DNA from: Streptococcus oralis subsp. dentisani
Lineage (GTDB): Bacteria; Bacillota; Bacilli; Lactobacillales; Streptococcaceae
DNA length: 64,000 bases
Assembly: GCF_002096335.1 (NCBI RefSeq)
Contig: NZ_NCUW01000027.1
Span: 62,001-126,000, forward strand
Direction: 5' to 3'
The translations under genes and the position numbers were made by a program. Shown here piece by piece: positions 24,098-32,823 of the stretch. The number at the start of each line of letters is the position of its first letter. The stretch's first letter is position 1. The notes beneath the pieces are model-generated. The model was not told where the DNA came from and did no database searches. It saw only the letters and a list, made by a program, of their open reading frames with translations.

Positions 24098-25834
24098 ATG
24101 CTCTATATTTGGTCTTATTTGAAAAAATATCCCAAGTGGTTATTCTTGGATTTCTTTGGCGCTATTTTCTTTGTTATCGTCAATCTTGGACTGCCAACAG
24201 TTCTGGCTCGGATGATTGATGAAGGTGTGAATAAAGGGAATGAATATCAATTGTATGTTTGGGCCGCTATTATGCTGGTGATTATCCTATGTGGAACCTT
24301 AGGGCGTATAGTCTTGGCCTACGCAGCTAGTAAGCTGACGACCAATATGGTCAAGGATATGAGGGATGATCTCTATGCCAAATTACAAGAGTATTCTCAT
24401 CATGAATATGAAAAGATAGGAGTATCTTCACTGGTTACTCGTATCACCAGTGATGCCTTTGTTCTCATGCAGTTTGCAGAACAGACCTTAAAACTGGGTG
24501 TCATTACTCCCATGATGATGTTGTCTAGTATTTTAATGATCTTTTTGACCAGCCCGTCATTAGCTTGGATAGTAGCTTTTGCAGTACCTTTCTTGGCTGT
24601 GGTGGTTATTTATGTGGCTGTCAAGACTCGCCCTTTGTCAGAGAAACAGCAGGCTACCTTAGACAAGATCAATCAATACGCTAGAGAAAATCTGATGGGG
24701 CTCCGTGTCATTCGTGCCTTTGCCCGTGAGGAGTTTCAAGAGGAACGCTTTGCAGGGCAAAATGCGGTCTATGCAGCTAATTCCAATCGTCTGTTTAAAC
24801 TAACTGGCTTGACAGAACCCTTGTTTGTTCAGATTATTATTGCCATGATTGTGGCTATTGTCTGGTTTGCTCTGGATCCTATCAAACAAGGTTCTCTTCA
24901 AATTGGGGATCTGGTGGCCTTTATCGAATATAGTTTCCACGCCCTCTTGTCCTTCCTTTTTTTATCTAGCCTCTTTACCATGTACCCTCGTACAGCGGTT
25001 TCGAGTGAGCGCTTGAAAGAAGTCATGGAGATGCCGATTTCTATTGATCCAAATGAAGGAGGTATCAGAGAAACTGAAACTCACGGCTATTTGGAATTTG
25101 AAAATGTCACCTTTGCTTATCCAGGGGAGACGGAAAGTCCTGTTTTGCACAATATTTCGTTCTGTGCCAAACCGGGTGAAACCATTGCCTTTATCGGTTC
25201 GACCGGATCTGGTAAGTCCTCTCTTGTGCAATTGATTCCCCGTTTTTACGATGTTACCCTTGGGAAAATCAAAGTTGATGGTGTCGATGTGAGGGATTAT
25301 CGACTTAAGTCTCTTCGTCAAAAGATTGGTTTTATTCCACAGAAGGCTTTACTCTTTACAGGAACCATCGCTGAGAATATTCGCTATGGGAAAGAAGACG
25401 CTAGTTCTGCAGACTTAAATCAGGCGGCAGATGTGGCGCAAGCTAGAGATTTTATTGAAAGTCGAGAAGAAGGATTTGCGACTCATCTAGCTGAAGGCGG
25501 AAGCAACCTTTCTGGGGGACAGAAACAGCGCCTTTCAATTGCCAGAGCGGTTATAAAGAATCCTGATATCTATATTTTTGATGATTCTTTCTCAGCCTTG
25601 GATTATCGCACAGATGCCATTCTACGCCGTCGTCTCAAGGAAGTCACTCAAAATGCAACAGTCTTAATCGTTGCTCAACGTGTCGGGACCATTATGGACG
25701 CGGACCAGATTATCGTTCTTGATAAGGGAGAAATCGTAGGTCGCGGTCGACATGAGGAATTGATGAAGACAAATGACATCTATCGTGAAATTGCTGAGTC
25801 GCAGTTGAAAAATGCATCTCTAACAGAAGAATAG
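24098..25834 (+). CDS. ABC exporter half-transporter, degenerate-site subunit
   Basis: A 578-residue fused membrane-ATPase protein of the multidrug/lipid exporter class: six membrane spans, then one nucleotide-binding domain. Walker A GSTGSGKS lies near residue 367 and the signature LSGGQKQR is intact. Walker B reads IYIFDDSFSALD, with Asp in place of the catalytic Glu. That is the mark of the non-hydrolysing composite site in heterodimers such as LmrCD, PatAB and TM287/288. The start is placed at ATG 24098 after AAAGGAGG; an ATG at 24083 in the same frame has no ribosome site. The partner follows after 8 nt. The substrate is unknown. Confidence 0.88.
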   Translation: MLYIWSYLKKYPKWLFLDFFGAIFFVIVNLGLPTVLARMIDEGVNKGNEYQLYVWAAIMLVIILCGTLGRIVLAYAASKLTTNMVKDMRDDLYAKLQEYSHHEYEKIGVSSLVTRITSDAFVLMQFAEQTLKLGVITPMMMLSSILMIFLTSPSLAWIVAFAVPFLAVVVIYVAVKTRPLSEKQQATLDKINQYARENLMGLRVIRAFAREEFQEERFAGQNAVYAANSNRLFKLTGLTEPLFVQIIIAMIVAIVWFALDPIKQGSLQIGDLVAFIEYSFHALLSFLFLSSLFTMYPRTAVSSERLKEVMEMPISIDPNEGGIRETETHGYLEFENVTFAYPGETESPVLHNISFCAKPGETIAFIGSTGSGKSSLVQLIPRFYDVTLGKIKVDGVDVRDYRLKSLRQKIGFIPQKALLFTGTIAENIRYGKEDASSADLNQAADVAQARDFIESREEGFATHLAEGGSNLSGGQKQRLSIARAVIKNPDIYIFDDSFSALDYRTDAILRRRLKEVTQNATVLIVAQRVGTIMDADQIIVLDKGEIVGRGRHEELMKTNDIYREIAESQLKNASLTEE

Positions 25835-25842
25835 GAGGAAAC

Positions 25843-27624
25843 ATGAAAACACAATCTAGTTTGGCTCGTTTGTGGAGCTATTTAAAAGCCTACCGTTTTT
25901 CTGTCTTTTTTGCAGTCTTTCTAAAAGTTTTAAGTGTGGTCATGAGTGTCTTGGAGCCTTTTGTCTTGGGGCTGGCCATTACGGAGTTGACAAAAAACAT
26001 TTTAGATATGGCTAAGGGCCTTTCAGGTGCTGGTATCAATACTGGCTACATCGGAACTGTTTTAATCATTTATCTCTTTAGAGGTCTCTTGTATGAACTT
26101 GGTTCTTATTATTCCAACTATTTCATGACCAATGCGGTACAGTCCATGACCCAAGATCTGCGAAATGAAATGACTGAAAAGATCAATCGTATCCCTGTGT
26201 CTTTCTTTGACAAACACCAGTTTGGTGATTTATTGGGACGCTTTACCAGTGATGTTGAGACAGTTTCCAATGCCCTTCAGCAGTCTTTTCTTCAAATTGT
26301 AAATGCCCTTTTGACGATTGTCCTCGTCATGGGAATGGTATTATACTTAAACTTTCAGCTGGCTATAGTGGTGATTCTATCCATTCCAGTGACCTATTTT
26401 GGTGCAAGAAGTATCCTGAAACGTTCTCAGCCTTATTTTAAAGAGCAGGCGGCTATTTTAGGACGGATGAATGGCTACGTGCAGGAAAATCTCACAGGTT
26501 TTAATGTCTTGAAACTCTACGGTCGTGAGGAATCTTCTCATAAAGAATTTTCTGAGATTACGGACGACCTCCAACGTGTTGGCTTTAAAGCCAGCTTTAT
26601 CTCTGGACTCATGATGCCAGTTCTCCATGCCGTATCAGACTTGACCTATCTGATCGTTGCAGTTCTTGGTGGTTTGCAGGTTATTGCGGGCCGTTTGACA
26701 GTGGGGAATATGCAGGCCTTTGTTCAGTATGTTTGGCAGGTCAGCCAGCCTATCCAAAACATCACTCAACTTGCGGGTCAAATGCAAAGTGCCAAGTCTT
26801 CGCTCGATCGTATCTTCGATATCTTGGATGAGACAGAGGAAGTCGAGGGAGAAGAACTCGAAATCCTTGAACCCTTAACAGGTCAGGTAACTTTTAAGCA
26901 GGTTGATTTTCAGTATGTCGAAAATAAGCCATTGATTCGAAACTTTAATCTAGAAGTTCAACCAGGAGAGATGGTAGCGATTGTAGGTCCGACTGGAGCT
27001 GGTAAAACAACCCTGATTAATCTACTCATGCGTTTTTACGATGTTACAGCAGGTGCAATCTTGGTTGACGGCCAGGATATTCGTCAGTTGTCACGACAAG
27101 ACTACCGCCGGCAGTTTGGGATGGTCTTGCAGGATGCTTGGCTTTATGAAGGGACTATCAAAGAAAATCTACGTTTTGGAAATCTTGACGCCAGTGATGA
27201 GGAAATAATAGAAGCTGCCAAAGCAGCAAATGTAGACCACTTTATTCGAACTCTTCCTGGTGGTTACAATATGGAGATGAACCAAGAGTCCAGCAATATT
27301 TCCCTCGGGCAAAAGCAACTCTTGACCATCGCGCGTGCTCTCCTAGCCAATCCTAAAATTCTCATTCTGGATGAAGCAACTTCCTCTGTTGACACCCGTT
27401 TGGAACTCTTGATTCAAAAAGCCATGAAACGGTTGATGAAGGGGAGAACCAGCTTTGTCATCGCCCATCGTCTCTCGACCATTCAAGAAGCGGATAAGAT
27501 TCTCGTTCTTAAAGATGGACAGATTATTGAGCAGGGAAATCATGAAAGCTTGCTCCAAGAAAAAGGCTTCTATTACGACCTTTATCAAAGTCAATTTTCG
27601 AGTAAATCCGATCAAGTCAGCTAA
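25843..27624 (+). CDS. ABC exporter half-transporter, catalytic-site subunit
   Basis: A 593-residue partner of the upstream gene: six membrane spans and one ATPase domain with Walker A GPTGAGKT (near residue 382) and the normal Walker B ILDEATSSVD. Its signature is degenerate (NISLGQKQ instead of LSGGQ). Since signature and Walker motifs of opposite subunits pair, this degenerate signature joins the degenerate Walker B of the partner, leaving one working ATP site. It is strongly consistent with an obligate heterodimer. TAGGAGGAAAC precedes ATG 25843. Confidence 0.88.
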   Translation: MKTQSSLARLWSYLKAYRFSVFFAVFLKVLSVVMSVLEPFVLGLAITELTKNILDMAKGLSGAGINTGYIGTVLIIYLFRGLLYELGSYYSNYFMTNAVQSMTQDLRNEMTEKINRIPVSFFDKHQFGDLLGRFTSDVETVSNALQQSFLQIVNALLTIVLVMGMVLYLNFQLAIVVILSIPVTYFGARSILKRSQPYFKEQAAILGRMNGYVQENLTGFNVLKLYGREESSHKEFSEITDDLQRVGFKASFISGLMMPVLHAVSDLTYLIVAVLGGLQVIAGRLTVGNMQAFVQYVWQVSQPIQNITQLAGQMQSAKSSLDRIFDILDETEEVEGEELEILEPLTGQVTFKQVDFQYVENKPLIRNFNLEVQPGEMVAIVGPTGAGKTTLINLLMRFYDVTAGAILVDGQDIRQLSRQDYRRQFGMVLQDAWLYEGTIKENLRFGNLDASDEEIIEAAKAANVDHFIRTLPGGYNMEMNQESSNISLGQKQLLTIARALLANPKILILDEATSSVDTRLELLIQKAMKRLMKGRTSFVIAHRLSTIQEADKILVLKDGQIIEQGNHESLLQEKGFYYDLYQSQFSSKSDQVS

Positions 27625-27691
27625 TAAAATAAGGCTAGATTTTTCTTAAATTATCAGTCTATTGCAACTTTTCTCAGATAGTACACTTTCC

Positions 27692-27727
27692 TTGCTATCG
27701 TTTTATGATAGTAGTATACTTATACTA
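27692..27727 (+). promoter_or_regulatory. dps promoter with two candidate operators
   Basis: TTGCTA (27692-27697), 17 bp, TATACT (27715-27720). CTATC/GATAG (27695-27711) is an inverted repeat inside the spacer. TAGTATACTTATACTA (27712-27727) is a perfect 7+7 inverted repeat across the -10. Neither matches the PerR box I know. Confidence 0.6.
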
Positions 27728-27773
27728 TAACCACTAATAAGAAGGTTATAAAAAATGAAAAGAGGTAAGAAAT

Positions 27774-28292
27774 ATGGTTGAATTGAAAAAAGAAGCAGTA
27801 AAAGACGTAACAACATTATCTAAAGCAGCGCCAGTAGCATTGGCTAAAACAAAGGAAGTATTGAACCAAGCAGTAGCGGACTTGTATGTGGCTCACATCG
27901 CCCTTCACCAAGTTCACTGGTATATGCGTGGCCGTGGCTTCCTCGTTTGGCATCCAAAAATGGATGAATACATGGACAGTCTTGATGGCTATCTTGACGA
28001 AATTAGCGAACGTTTGATTACCCTTGGTGGCAAACCTTACTCAACTTTGACAGAGTTCCTTCAACACAGTGAAATCGAAGAAGAAGAAGGAGAATTCCGT
28101 AACGTTGAAGAAAGCTTGGAACGTGTTCTAGCTATTTATCGCTACCTCATCACTCTTTTCCAAAAAGCTTTGGATGTAACTGACGAAGAAGGCGATGATG
28201 TTACAAACGATATCTTTGTTGGGGCTAAGGCTGAACTTGAGAAAACAGTTTGGATGCTTACAGCAGAACTTGGACAAGCTCCTGGTTTGTAA
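27774..28292 (+). CDS. dps: Dps-like iron-storage and peroxide-resistance protein (Dpr)
   Basis: A 172-residue ferritin-fold mini-ferritin forming a 12-mer that oxidises and stores iron, protecting from Fenton chemistry. It has the ferroxidase motif [13 protein letters not shown] followed by [21 protein letters not shown], with the expected His, His, Asp and Glu. Streptococci lack catalase, so Dpr is a main peroxide defence. The start ATG 27774 has AAGAGG upstream. A palindrome across the -10 suggests repression. It stands alone with a terminator downstream. Confidence 0.93.
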   Translation: MVELKKEAVKDVTTLSKAAPVALAKTKEVLNQAVADLYVAHIALHQVHWYMRGRGFLVWHPKMDEYMDSLDGYLDEISERLITLGGKPYSTLTEFLQHSEIEEEEGEFRNVEESLERVLAIYRYLITLFQKALDVTDEEGDDVTNDIFVGAKAELEKTVWMLTAELGQAPGL

Positions 28293-28355
28293 GATATAGT
28301 TGCTACCCCTTTTATCATGAGGTGCTTGATAAGTGCCCATGACCAATCATCTTTT

Positions 28356-28393
28356 AAAAGTCATGTAACTGTAAAAAGGTGCATGACTTTTTT
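28356..28393 (+). terminator. Terminator after dps
   Basis: AAAAGTCATG (28356-28365) pairs with CATGACTTTT (28382-28391), then TTT. The stem is separated by a 16-nt loop. Confidence 0.75.
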
Positions 28394-28415
28394 TGTCTGC
28401 TGGACTTCGGACACA

Positions 28416-28444
28416 TTGTCAAAAGTAGGATTTTACGGTATAAT
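28416..28444 (+). promoter_or_regulatory. Promoter of the YjdM/PhnA-like gene
   Basis: TTGTCA (28416-28421), 17 bp, TATAAT (28439-28444). Confidence 0.8.
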
Positions 28445-28501
28445 AGTTGCTGTTCAATAATATATGAATTTCAAAGATAATTGATAGTTTAAGGAGGACC
28501 T

Positions 28502-28840
28502 ATGAACAACTTACCAAATTGCCCAAAATGTAATTCAGAATATGTCTACGAAGACGGAAGTCTTTTGGTCTGCCCAGAGTGTGCCTATGAATGGAACCCT
28601 GCAGAAGTTGCAGAAGTAGAAGAAGGTGTTGTTGCTATCGATGCCAATGGAAATAAATTGGCTGACGGCGATACTGTAACCCTTATCAAGGACTTGAAAG
28701 TAAAAGGGGCGCCAAAGGACTTGAAACAAGGAACTCGTGTCAAAAATATCCGTATCGTAGAAGGTGACCACAACATCGATTGTAAGATTGATGGTTTTGG
28801 AGCTATGAAACTTAAGTCAGAATTTGTTAAGAAAATCTAG
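28502..28840 (+). CDS. YjdM/PhnA-family zinc-ribbon protein
   Basis: A 112-residue protein. The N-terminal zinc ribbon has CPKC and CPEC (residues about 8-28). The C-terminal SH3-like beta domain ([21 protein letters not shown]) is typical of proteins historically called PhnA. Despite that name, the family has no proven role in phosphonate metabolism. AAGGAGGACCT gives a strong start at ATG 28502. The next gene starts 2 nt after its stop, so the two are one operon. Confidence 0.8.
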   Translation: MNNLPNCPKCNSEYVYEDGSLLVCPECAYEWNPAEVAEVEEGVVAIDANGNKLADGDTVTLIKDLKVKGAPKDLKQGTRVKNIRIVEGDHNIDCKIDGFGAMKLKSEFVKKI

Positions 28841-28842
28841 CC

Positions 28843-29466
28843 ATGAAACTGAATTATAAATTTATCTTTTATAGTCGTGTGCTCTTGTTCTTAGCGGCAT
28901 TTACAGGAGTTTATTTGGAGATTACCAAGCACGGTGGCTTTGGTATGCTCCTGTACTACACAGTATTGTCCAATCTTTTGGTAACGATTTTCACTGGCTA
29001 TCTACTCCGTGTGATGAGCCGTTCAGGTGAAAATTGGCAAAGTCCAACCCTACTTCGTCTCAAGGGTGGCGTTACCATGAGTATCATGATTACTTGTGTG
29101 ATTTATCATTTTATGCTTGCTCCGATAGCGACAGACTTTTATCGTGTGGAGAATTTCCTTTGCCACTATATCGTTCCACTCTGGTTTTTAGCCGATACCC
29201 TCTTCTTTGATAAGCAAGGTCAATACAAGATCTGGGATCCAGTCTTGTGGACCATCTTGCCCTTGGTTTACATGCTTTTTGCCCTTTTTAATGGCTTAGT
29301 ATTGAAACTACCGGTACCAAATTCCAAGGTTAGTCCTTTCCCTTATTTCTTTTTAGATGTGGCAAAAGGTTGGGACGTGGTTATTAAATGGTGTTTAATT
29401 ATCTTTGTGGCCTATATGGTTGCAGGATTTATCTTCTACCTAATCAAGCAAATCAAGCGGAAATAG
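28843..29466 (+). CDS. Pr6Pr-family integral membrane protein
   Basis: A 207-residue protein with about six hydrophobic spans and short loops. The pattern (TGVYLEITKHGG near the start, CHYIVPLWFLADTLFF in the middle, and PYFFLDVAKGW near the end) matches the Pr6Pr/FAR-17a-like group as I know it. No enzymatic role is established. It is co-transcribed with the zinc-ribbon gene. Confidence 0.7.
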   Translation: MKLNYKFIFYSRVLLFLAAFTGVYLEITKHGGFGMLLYYTVLSNLLVTIFTGYLLRVMSRSGENWQSPTLLRLKGGVTMSIMITCVIYHFMLAPIATDFYRVENFLCHYIVPLWFLADTLFFDKQGQYKIWDPVLWTILPLVYMLFALFNGLVLKLPVPNSKVSPFPYFFLDVAKGWDVVIKWCLIIFVAYMVAGFIFYLIKQIKRK

Positions 29467-29491
29467 TCTTCCTGTAAAGGAAACTAGGACG

Positions 29492-29524
29492 GAGTCCCTA
29501 TGTTAGTTGGGCTCCTTCTTTTCT
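29492..29524 (+). terminator. Probable terminator after the membrane protein gene
   Basis: GGAGTCCC and GGGCTCC form a stem with a bulged base, followed by a T-rich tract. Confidence 0.45.
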
Positions 29525-29552
29525 TGCCATATCCTATAAAAAAAGATATGAT
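29524..29552 (+). promoter_or_regulatory. Promoter of the MFS transporter gene
   Basis: TTGCCA (29524-29529), 17 bp, TATGAT (29547-29552). Confidence 0.65.
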
Positions 29553-29581
29553 AGTGAGAGAAAAAAACAGAAAGAGAATCC

Positions 29582-30733
29582 ATGAAACAATATTTAGAAC
29601 GGGCTAGCATTCTAGCCCTCTCCCTCGTTTTGATTACTTCCTTTTCCATCTCGAGTGCTCTACCAGCTATGTTTGACTACTATCAGGGCTATCCCAAAGA
29701 ACAAATTGAGCTTCTCGTTAGCCTTCCTTCTTTTGGAATTATGATCATGCTGGTCTTAAATGGGGTTTTGGAGCGTTTGTTGCCTGAACGCCTTCAGATT
29801 AGTCTAGGGCTTCTCATCCTCTCTATCGGTGGAACAGCTCCCTTCTGGTATCAGGATTACAACTTTGTCTTTGCGATGCGGATTTTATTTGGCTTGGGCG
29901 TTGGAATGATCAATGCCAAGGCCATTTCCATCATCAGTGAACGCTATCATGGAAAGACACGGATTCAGATGCTGGGGCTCCGCGGATCAGCAGAAGTTGT
30001 CGGGGCGTCGATTTTGACTCTAGTGGTTGGTCAACTCTTATCCTTGGGATGGACAGTGACTTTCTTGGCTTATAGCGCTGGATTTTTAGTTTTGATCCTT
30101 TATTTGCTCTTTGTCCCTTATGGGAAAGAAAAAAAAGAAGTCAAGAAAAGAGAGGCCGAAACGACTCGTTTGACAGGACAGATGAAAGGCTTAATTTTTC
30201 TATTGGCTGTCGAAGCAGCTGTTGTTGTCTGCACTAATACAGCTATCACCATTCGTATTCCAAGCTTGATGGTGGAAAGAGGGTTAGGGGATGCCCAGTT
30301 ATCGAGTTTGGTTTTAAGTATCATGCAGTTGATTGGTATCTTGGCTGGTGTGAGTTTTTCTTTCTTTATCTCTCTTTTTAAAGAAAGGTTGCTCCTGTGG
30401 TCAGGTATTGCCTTTGGATTGGGGCAGATTGTAATTGCCTTGTCTCCGTCATTAGGTGTGATGATTGTTGGAAGTATTGTGGCAGGCTTTTCTTACAGTG
30501 TGGCCTTGACTACTGTCTTTCAGCTTCTTTCTGAAAGAATCCCAGCCAAACTCCTTAATCAGGCAACATCTTTTGCGGTGCTAGGATGTAGCTTTGGGGC
30601 CTTTACCACACCTTTCATTCTTGGAGCGATTGGTTTAGTCACTCAAAACGGTATGTTGGTCTTCACCATTCTAGGATGTTGGTTGATTGTAACCTCTATC
30701 TTTGTTATGTATGCACTTCAAAAGAGAGCTTAG
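29582..30733 (+). CDS. MFS transporter
   Basis: A 383-residue major facilitator with about 12 membrane spans in two halves joined by a charged loop (GKEKKEVKKREAETT near residue 185). The motif-A-like loop between spans 2 and 3 is NGVLERLLPERLQ, rather degenerate. It probably exports or imports a small solute; the substrate cannot be inferred. It is a single gene whose stop codon lies inside a hairpin terminator. Confidence 0.78.
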   Translation: MKQYLERASILALSLVLITSFSISSALPAMFDYYQGYPKEQIELLVSLPSFGIMIMLVLNGVLERLLPERLQISLGLLILSIGGTAPFWYQDYNFVFAMRILFGLGVGMINAKAISIISERYHGKTRIQMLGLRGSAEVVGASILTLVVGQLLSLGWTVTFLAYSAGFLVLILYLLFVPYGKEKKEVKKREAETTRLTGQMKGLIFLLAVEAAVVVCTNTAITIRIPSLMVERGLGDAQLSSLVLSIMQLIGILAGVSFSFFISLFKERLLLWSGIAFGLGQIVIALSPSLGVMIVGSIVAGFSYSVALTTVFQLLSERIPAKLLNQATSFAVLGCSFGAFTTPFILGAIGLVTQNGMLVFTILGCWLIVTSIFVMYALQKRA

Positions 30734-30757
30734 GATGGTTTCCTAAGTTTTTCTTTT
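30729..30757 (+). terminator. Terminator overlapping the MFS stop codon
   Basis: CTTAGGA (30729-30735) / TCCTAAG (30741-30747), then TTTTTCTTTTT. Confidence 0.8.
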
Positions 30758-30793
30758 TAGGGATTGTACCCAGACAATACTTGTTTTAGGACC

Positions 30794-30822
30794 TTGTTTA
30801 CAGACTACTTTCTTGATAAAAT
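30794..30822 (+). promoter_or_regulatory. truA promoter, leaderless
   Basis: TTGTTT (30794-30799), 17 bp, TAAAAT (30817-30822) preceded by TGA (extended -10). Only 7 nt separate the -10 from ATG 30830. Confidence 0.6.
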
Positions 30823-30829
30823 AGAAGCT

Positions 30830-31579
30830 ATGACAAGATATAAAGCAATCATTTCCTATGATGGTTATGCCTTTGCTGGTTTTCAGCGCCAGCCTCATGC
30901 GCGTAGTGTTCAGGAAGAAATCGAAAAAACCTTAACGAGACTCAATAAAGGACAGGCAATCACTGTTCACGGTGCGGGTAGGACAGATAGTGGGGTTCAT
31001 GCTCTGGGACAGGTCATTCATTTTGACCTGCCCTATCAGATGGATGAGGAAAAACTCCGTTTTGCTCTGGATACCCAATCTCCGGAAGATATCGACGTAA
31101 TCTCGATGGAGCTTGTGGCGGATGATTTTCACTGTCGTTACGCCAAGCATAGCAAGACCTATGAGTTTATCGTGGATAGAGGACGTCCCAAAAATCCTAT
31201 GCGCCGTCACTATGCCACTCACTTTCCTTATCCGCTCGATGTGGAACGGATGCAGACGGCAATCAAAAGGCTAGAAGGAACCCATGATTTCACTGGTTTT
31301 ACAGCCTCTGGGACTAGTGTGGAGGATAAGGTTCGCACCATCACAGAAGCGAGTCTTAGGGTGGATGATACAGGCCAGTTTTTGACCTTTACCTTTTCTG
31401 GAAATGGTTTTCTTTACAAACAGATTCGCAATATGGTGGGGACTCTTCTCAAAATCGGCAACAACCGCATGCCAGTTGAGCAGATTGACCTCATCTTGGA
31501 GAAAAAGGACAGGCAACTTGCTGGTCCCACTGCAGCACCGAATGGCTTGTATTTGAAGGAGATTCGTTATGAAGAATAA
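30830..31579 (+). CDS. truA: tRNA pseudouridine(38-40) synthase TruA
   Basis: A 249-residue pseudouridine synthase acting on the anticodon arm of tRNAs. The catalytic Asp53 is in [13 protein letters not shown], and the C-terminal domain has [13 protein letters not shown]. The start is taken at ATG 30830 (MTRYKAII). The frame opens at 30764, but that part carries the promoter. No Shine-Dalgarno precedes it. Its last 11 bases overlap the kinase gene, starting a three-gene operon truA-kinase-ECF S component. Confidence 0.95.
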   Translation: MTRYKAIISYDGYAFAGFQRQPHARSVQEEIEKTLTRLNKGQAITVHGAGRTDSGVHALGQVIHFDLPYQMDEEKLRFALDTQSPEDIDVISMELVADDFHCRYAKHSKTYEFIVDRGRPKNPMRRHYATHFPYPLDVERMQTAIKRLEGTHDFTGFTASGTSVEDKVRTITEASLRVDDTGQFLTFTFSGNGFLYKQIRNMVGTLLKIGNNRMPVEQIDLILEKKDRQLAGPTAAPNGLYLKEIRYEE

Positions 31580-32342
31580 TCGTATTTTAGCACTTTCTGG
31601 AAATGATATTTTTAGTGGTGGTGGTTTGTCAGCTGATTTGGCGACCTATACCTTGAATGGTTTGCATGGTTTTGTAGCGGTGACTTGCTTGACAGCCTTG
31701 ACAGAAAAGGGATTTGAAGTCTTTCCGACGGACGATACTATTTTTCAACATGAGTTGGATAGTTTGCGTGACGTGGACTTTGCAGGGATTAAGATTGGTC
31801 TTCTCCCTACTGTCAGTGTGGCTGAGAAGACACTGGACTTTATCAAGCAACGTCCGAGAGTGCCTGTGGTATTGGACCCCGTTTTGGTCTGCAAGGAGAC
31901 GCATGATGTGGCAGTCAGCCAACTCTGTCAAGAGTTGATTCGCTTTTTCCCTCATGTCAGTGTGATCACGCCTAATCTCCCAGAAGCAGAATTGCTAGCA
32001 GATCAAGAGATTAAAACCTTGGAAGATATGAAGACAGCAGCGCAGAAATTGCATGACTTGGGAGCGCCAGCAGTCATTATCAAGGGAGGCAATCGTCTCA
32101 GTCAGGATAAGGCAGTAGATGTCTTTTATGATGGACAAAATTTTACGATCCTAGAAAATTCCGTTGTCCAGGAGCAAAATGCTGGTGCAGGTTGTACCTT
32201 TGCCTCAAGCATTGCCAGTCACTTGGTAAAAGGGGATGAACTATTAGCAGCAGTGGAAAGTTCTAAAGCTTTCGTTTACCGTGCTATTGCACAAGCAGAT
32301 CAATATGGAGTAAGACAATATGAAGCAAACAAAAACAACTAA
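31569..32342 (+). CDS. Pyridoxine/hydroxymethylpyrimidine kinase (ThiD/PdxK-like)
   Basis: A 257-residue ribokinase-superfamily kinase phosphorylating vitamin B6 or the thiamine pyrimidine. It has the ThiD-type N-terminus [17 protein letters not shown], the phosphate region [20 protein letters not shown] and the anion hole [14 protein letters not shown], with Cys in place of the GAGD Asp, as in ThiD and Gram-positive PdxK. The pairing with an ECF S component favours a vitamin salvage role. I lean to pyridoxine but cannot exclude hydroxymethylpyrimidine. It overlaps both neighbours. Confidence 0.82.
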   Translation: MKNNRILALSGNDIFSGGGLSADLATYTLNGLHGFVAVTCLTALTEKGFEVFPTDDTIFQHELDSLRDVDFAGIKIGLLPTVSVAEKTLDFIKQRPRVPVVLDPVLVCKETHDVAVSQLCQELIRFFPHVSVITPNLPEAELLADQEIKTLEDMKTAAQKLHDLGAPAVIIKGGNRLSQDKAVDVFYDGQNFTILENSVVQEQNAGAGCTFASSIASHLVKGDELLAAVESSKAFVYRAIAQADQYGVRQYEANKNN

Positions 32343-32781
32343 AATCGCCCTAGTATCTATCTTAACAGCCCTATCCGTAGCTTTAGGTTATGTGGTGAAA
32401 ATCCCAACAGCTACTGGAATCCTCACTTTTTTGGATGCTGGAATTTTCTTTACCGCCTTTTATTTTGGGCGCCGTGAAGGAGCCATCGTTGGAGGTCTAG
32501 GAGGTTTTATCATTGACCTTATTTCAGGTTATCCTCACTGGATGATCTTCAGCTTGATTTTCCATGGTTCACAGGGCTATTTTGCAGGTTTTAAAGGCAA
32601 ATGGCAATGGTTAGGCCTTGTCTTGGCTACTATCGTCATGGTAGCTGGTTATGCCTTCGCTACTGCTTGGATGAAGGGATGGGGTATAGCTCTGGCAGAT
32701 GTTCCTCACAATTTATTGCAGAATTTTGTTGGAATGTTTGCAGGATTTCTTCTCTATCAAAGTATTAAAAAGATAAAATAA
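32320..32781 (+). CDS. ECF transporter S component (vitamin-specific)
   Basis: A 153-residue membrane protein with five to six hydrophobic spans. It binds the vitamin and docks on a shared EcfAA'T module encoded elsewhere. The N-terminal [18 protein letters not shown] contains the AxxxA-type docking face, and GREGAIVGGLGGFIIDL follows. It overlaps the kinase gene by 23 bases, so the imported substrate is probably phosphorylated by that kinase. Pyridoxine or the thiamine pyrimidine is the likely cargo. Confidence 0.8.
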   Translation: MKQTKTTKIALVSILTALSVALGYVVKIPTATGILTFLDAGIFFTAFYFGRREGAIVGGLGGFIIDLISGYPHWMIFSLIFHGSQGYFAGFKGKWQWLGLVLATIVMVAGYAFATAWMKGWGIALADVPHNLLQNFVGMFAGFLLYQSIKKIK

Positions 32782-32809
32782 AAAAGTCAGCTCAAATAGC
32801 TGACTTTTT
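32781..32809. terminator. Bidirectional terminator between the ECF gene and pepQ
   Basis: AAAAAGTCAGCT / AGCTGACTTTTT, perfect 12-bp stem with loop CAAAT. Confidence 0.9.
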
Positions 32810-32823
32810 GATTGTCTATAAGT

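Noticed and set aside
31569..32781. TPP riboswitch or T-box controlling the kinase/ECF genes
   Set aside because: The genes overlap truA and share its promoter; no leader exists to hold a riboswitch.
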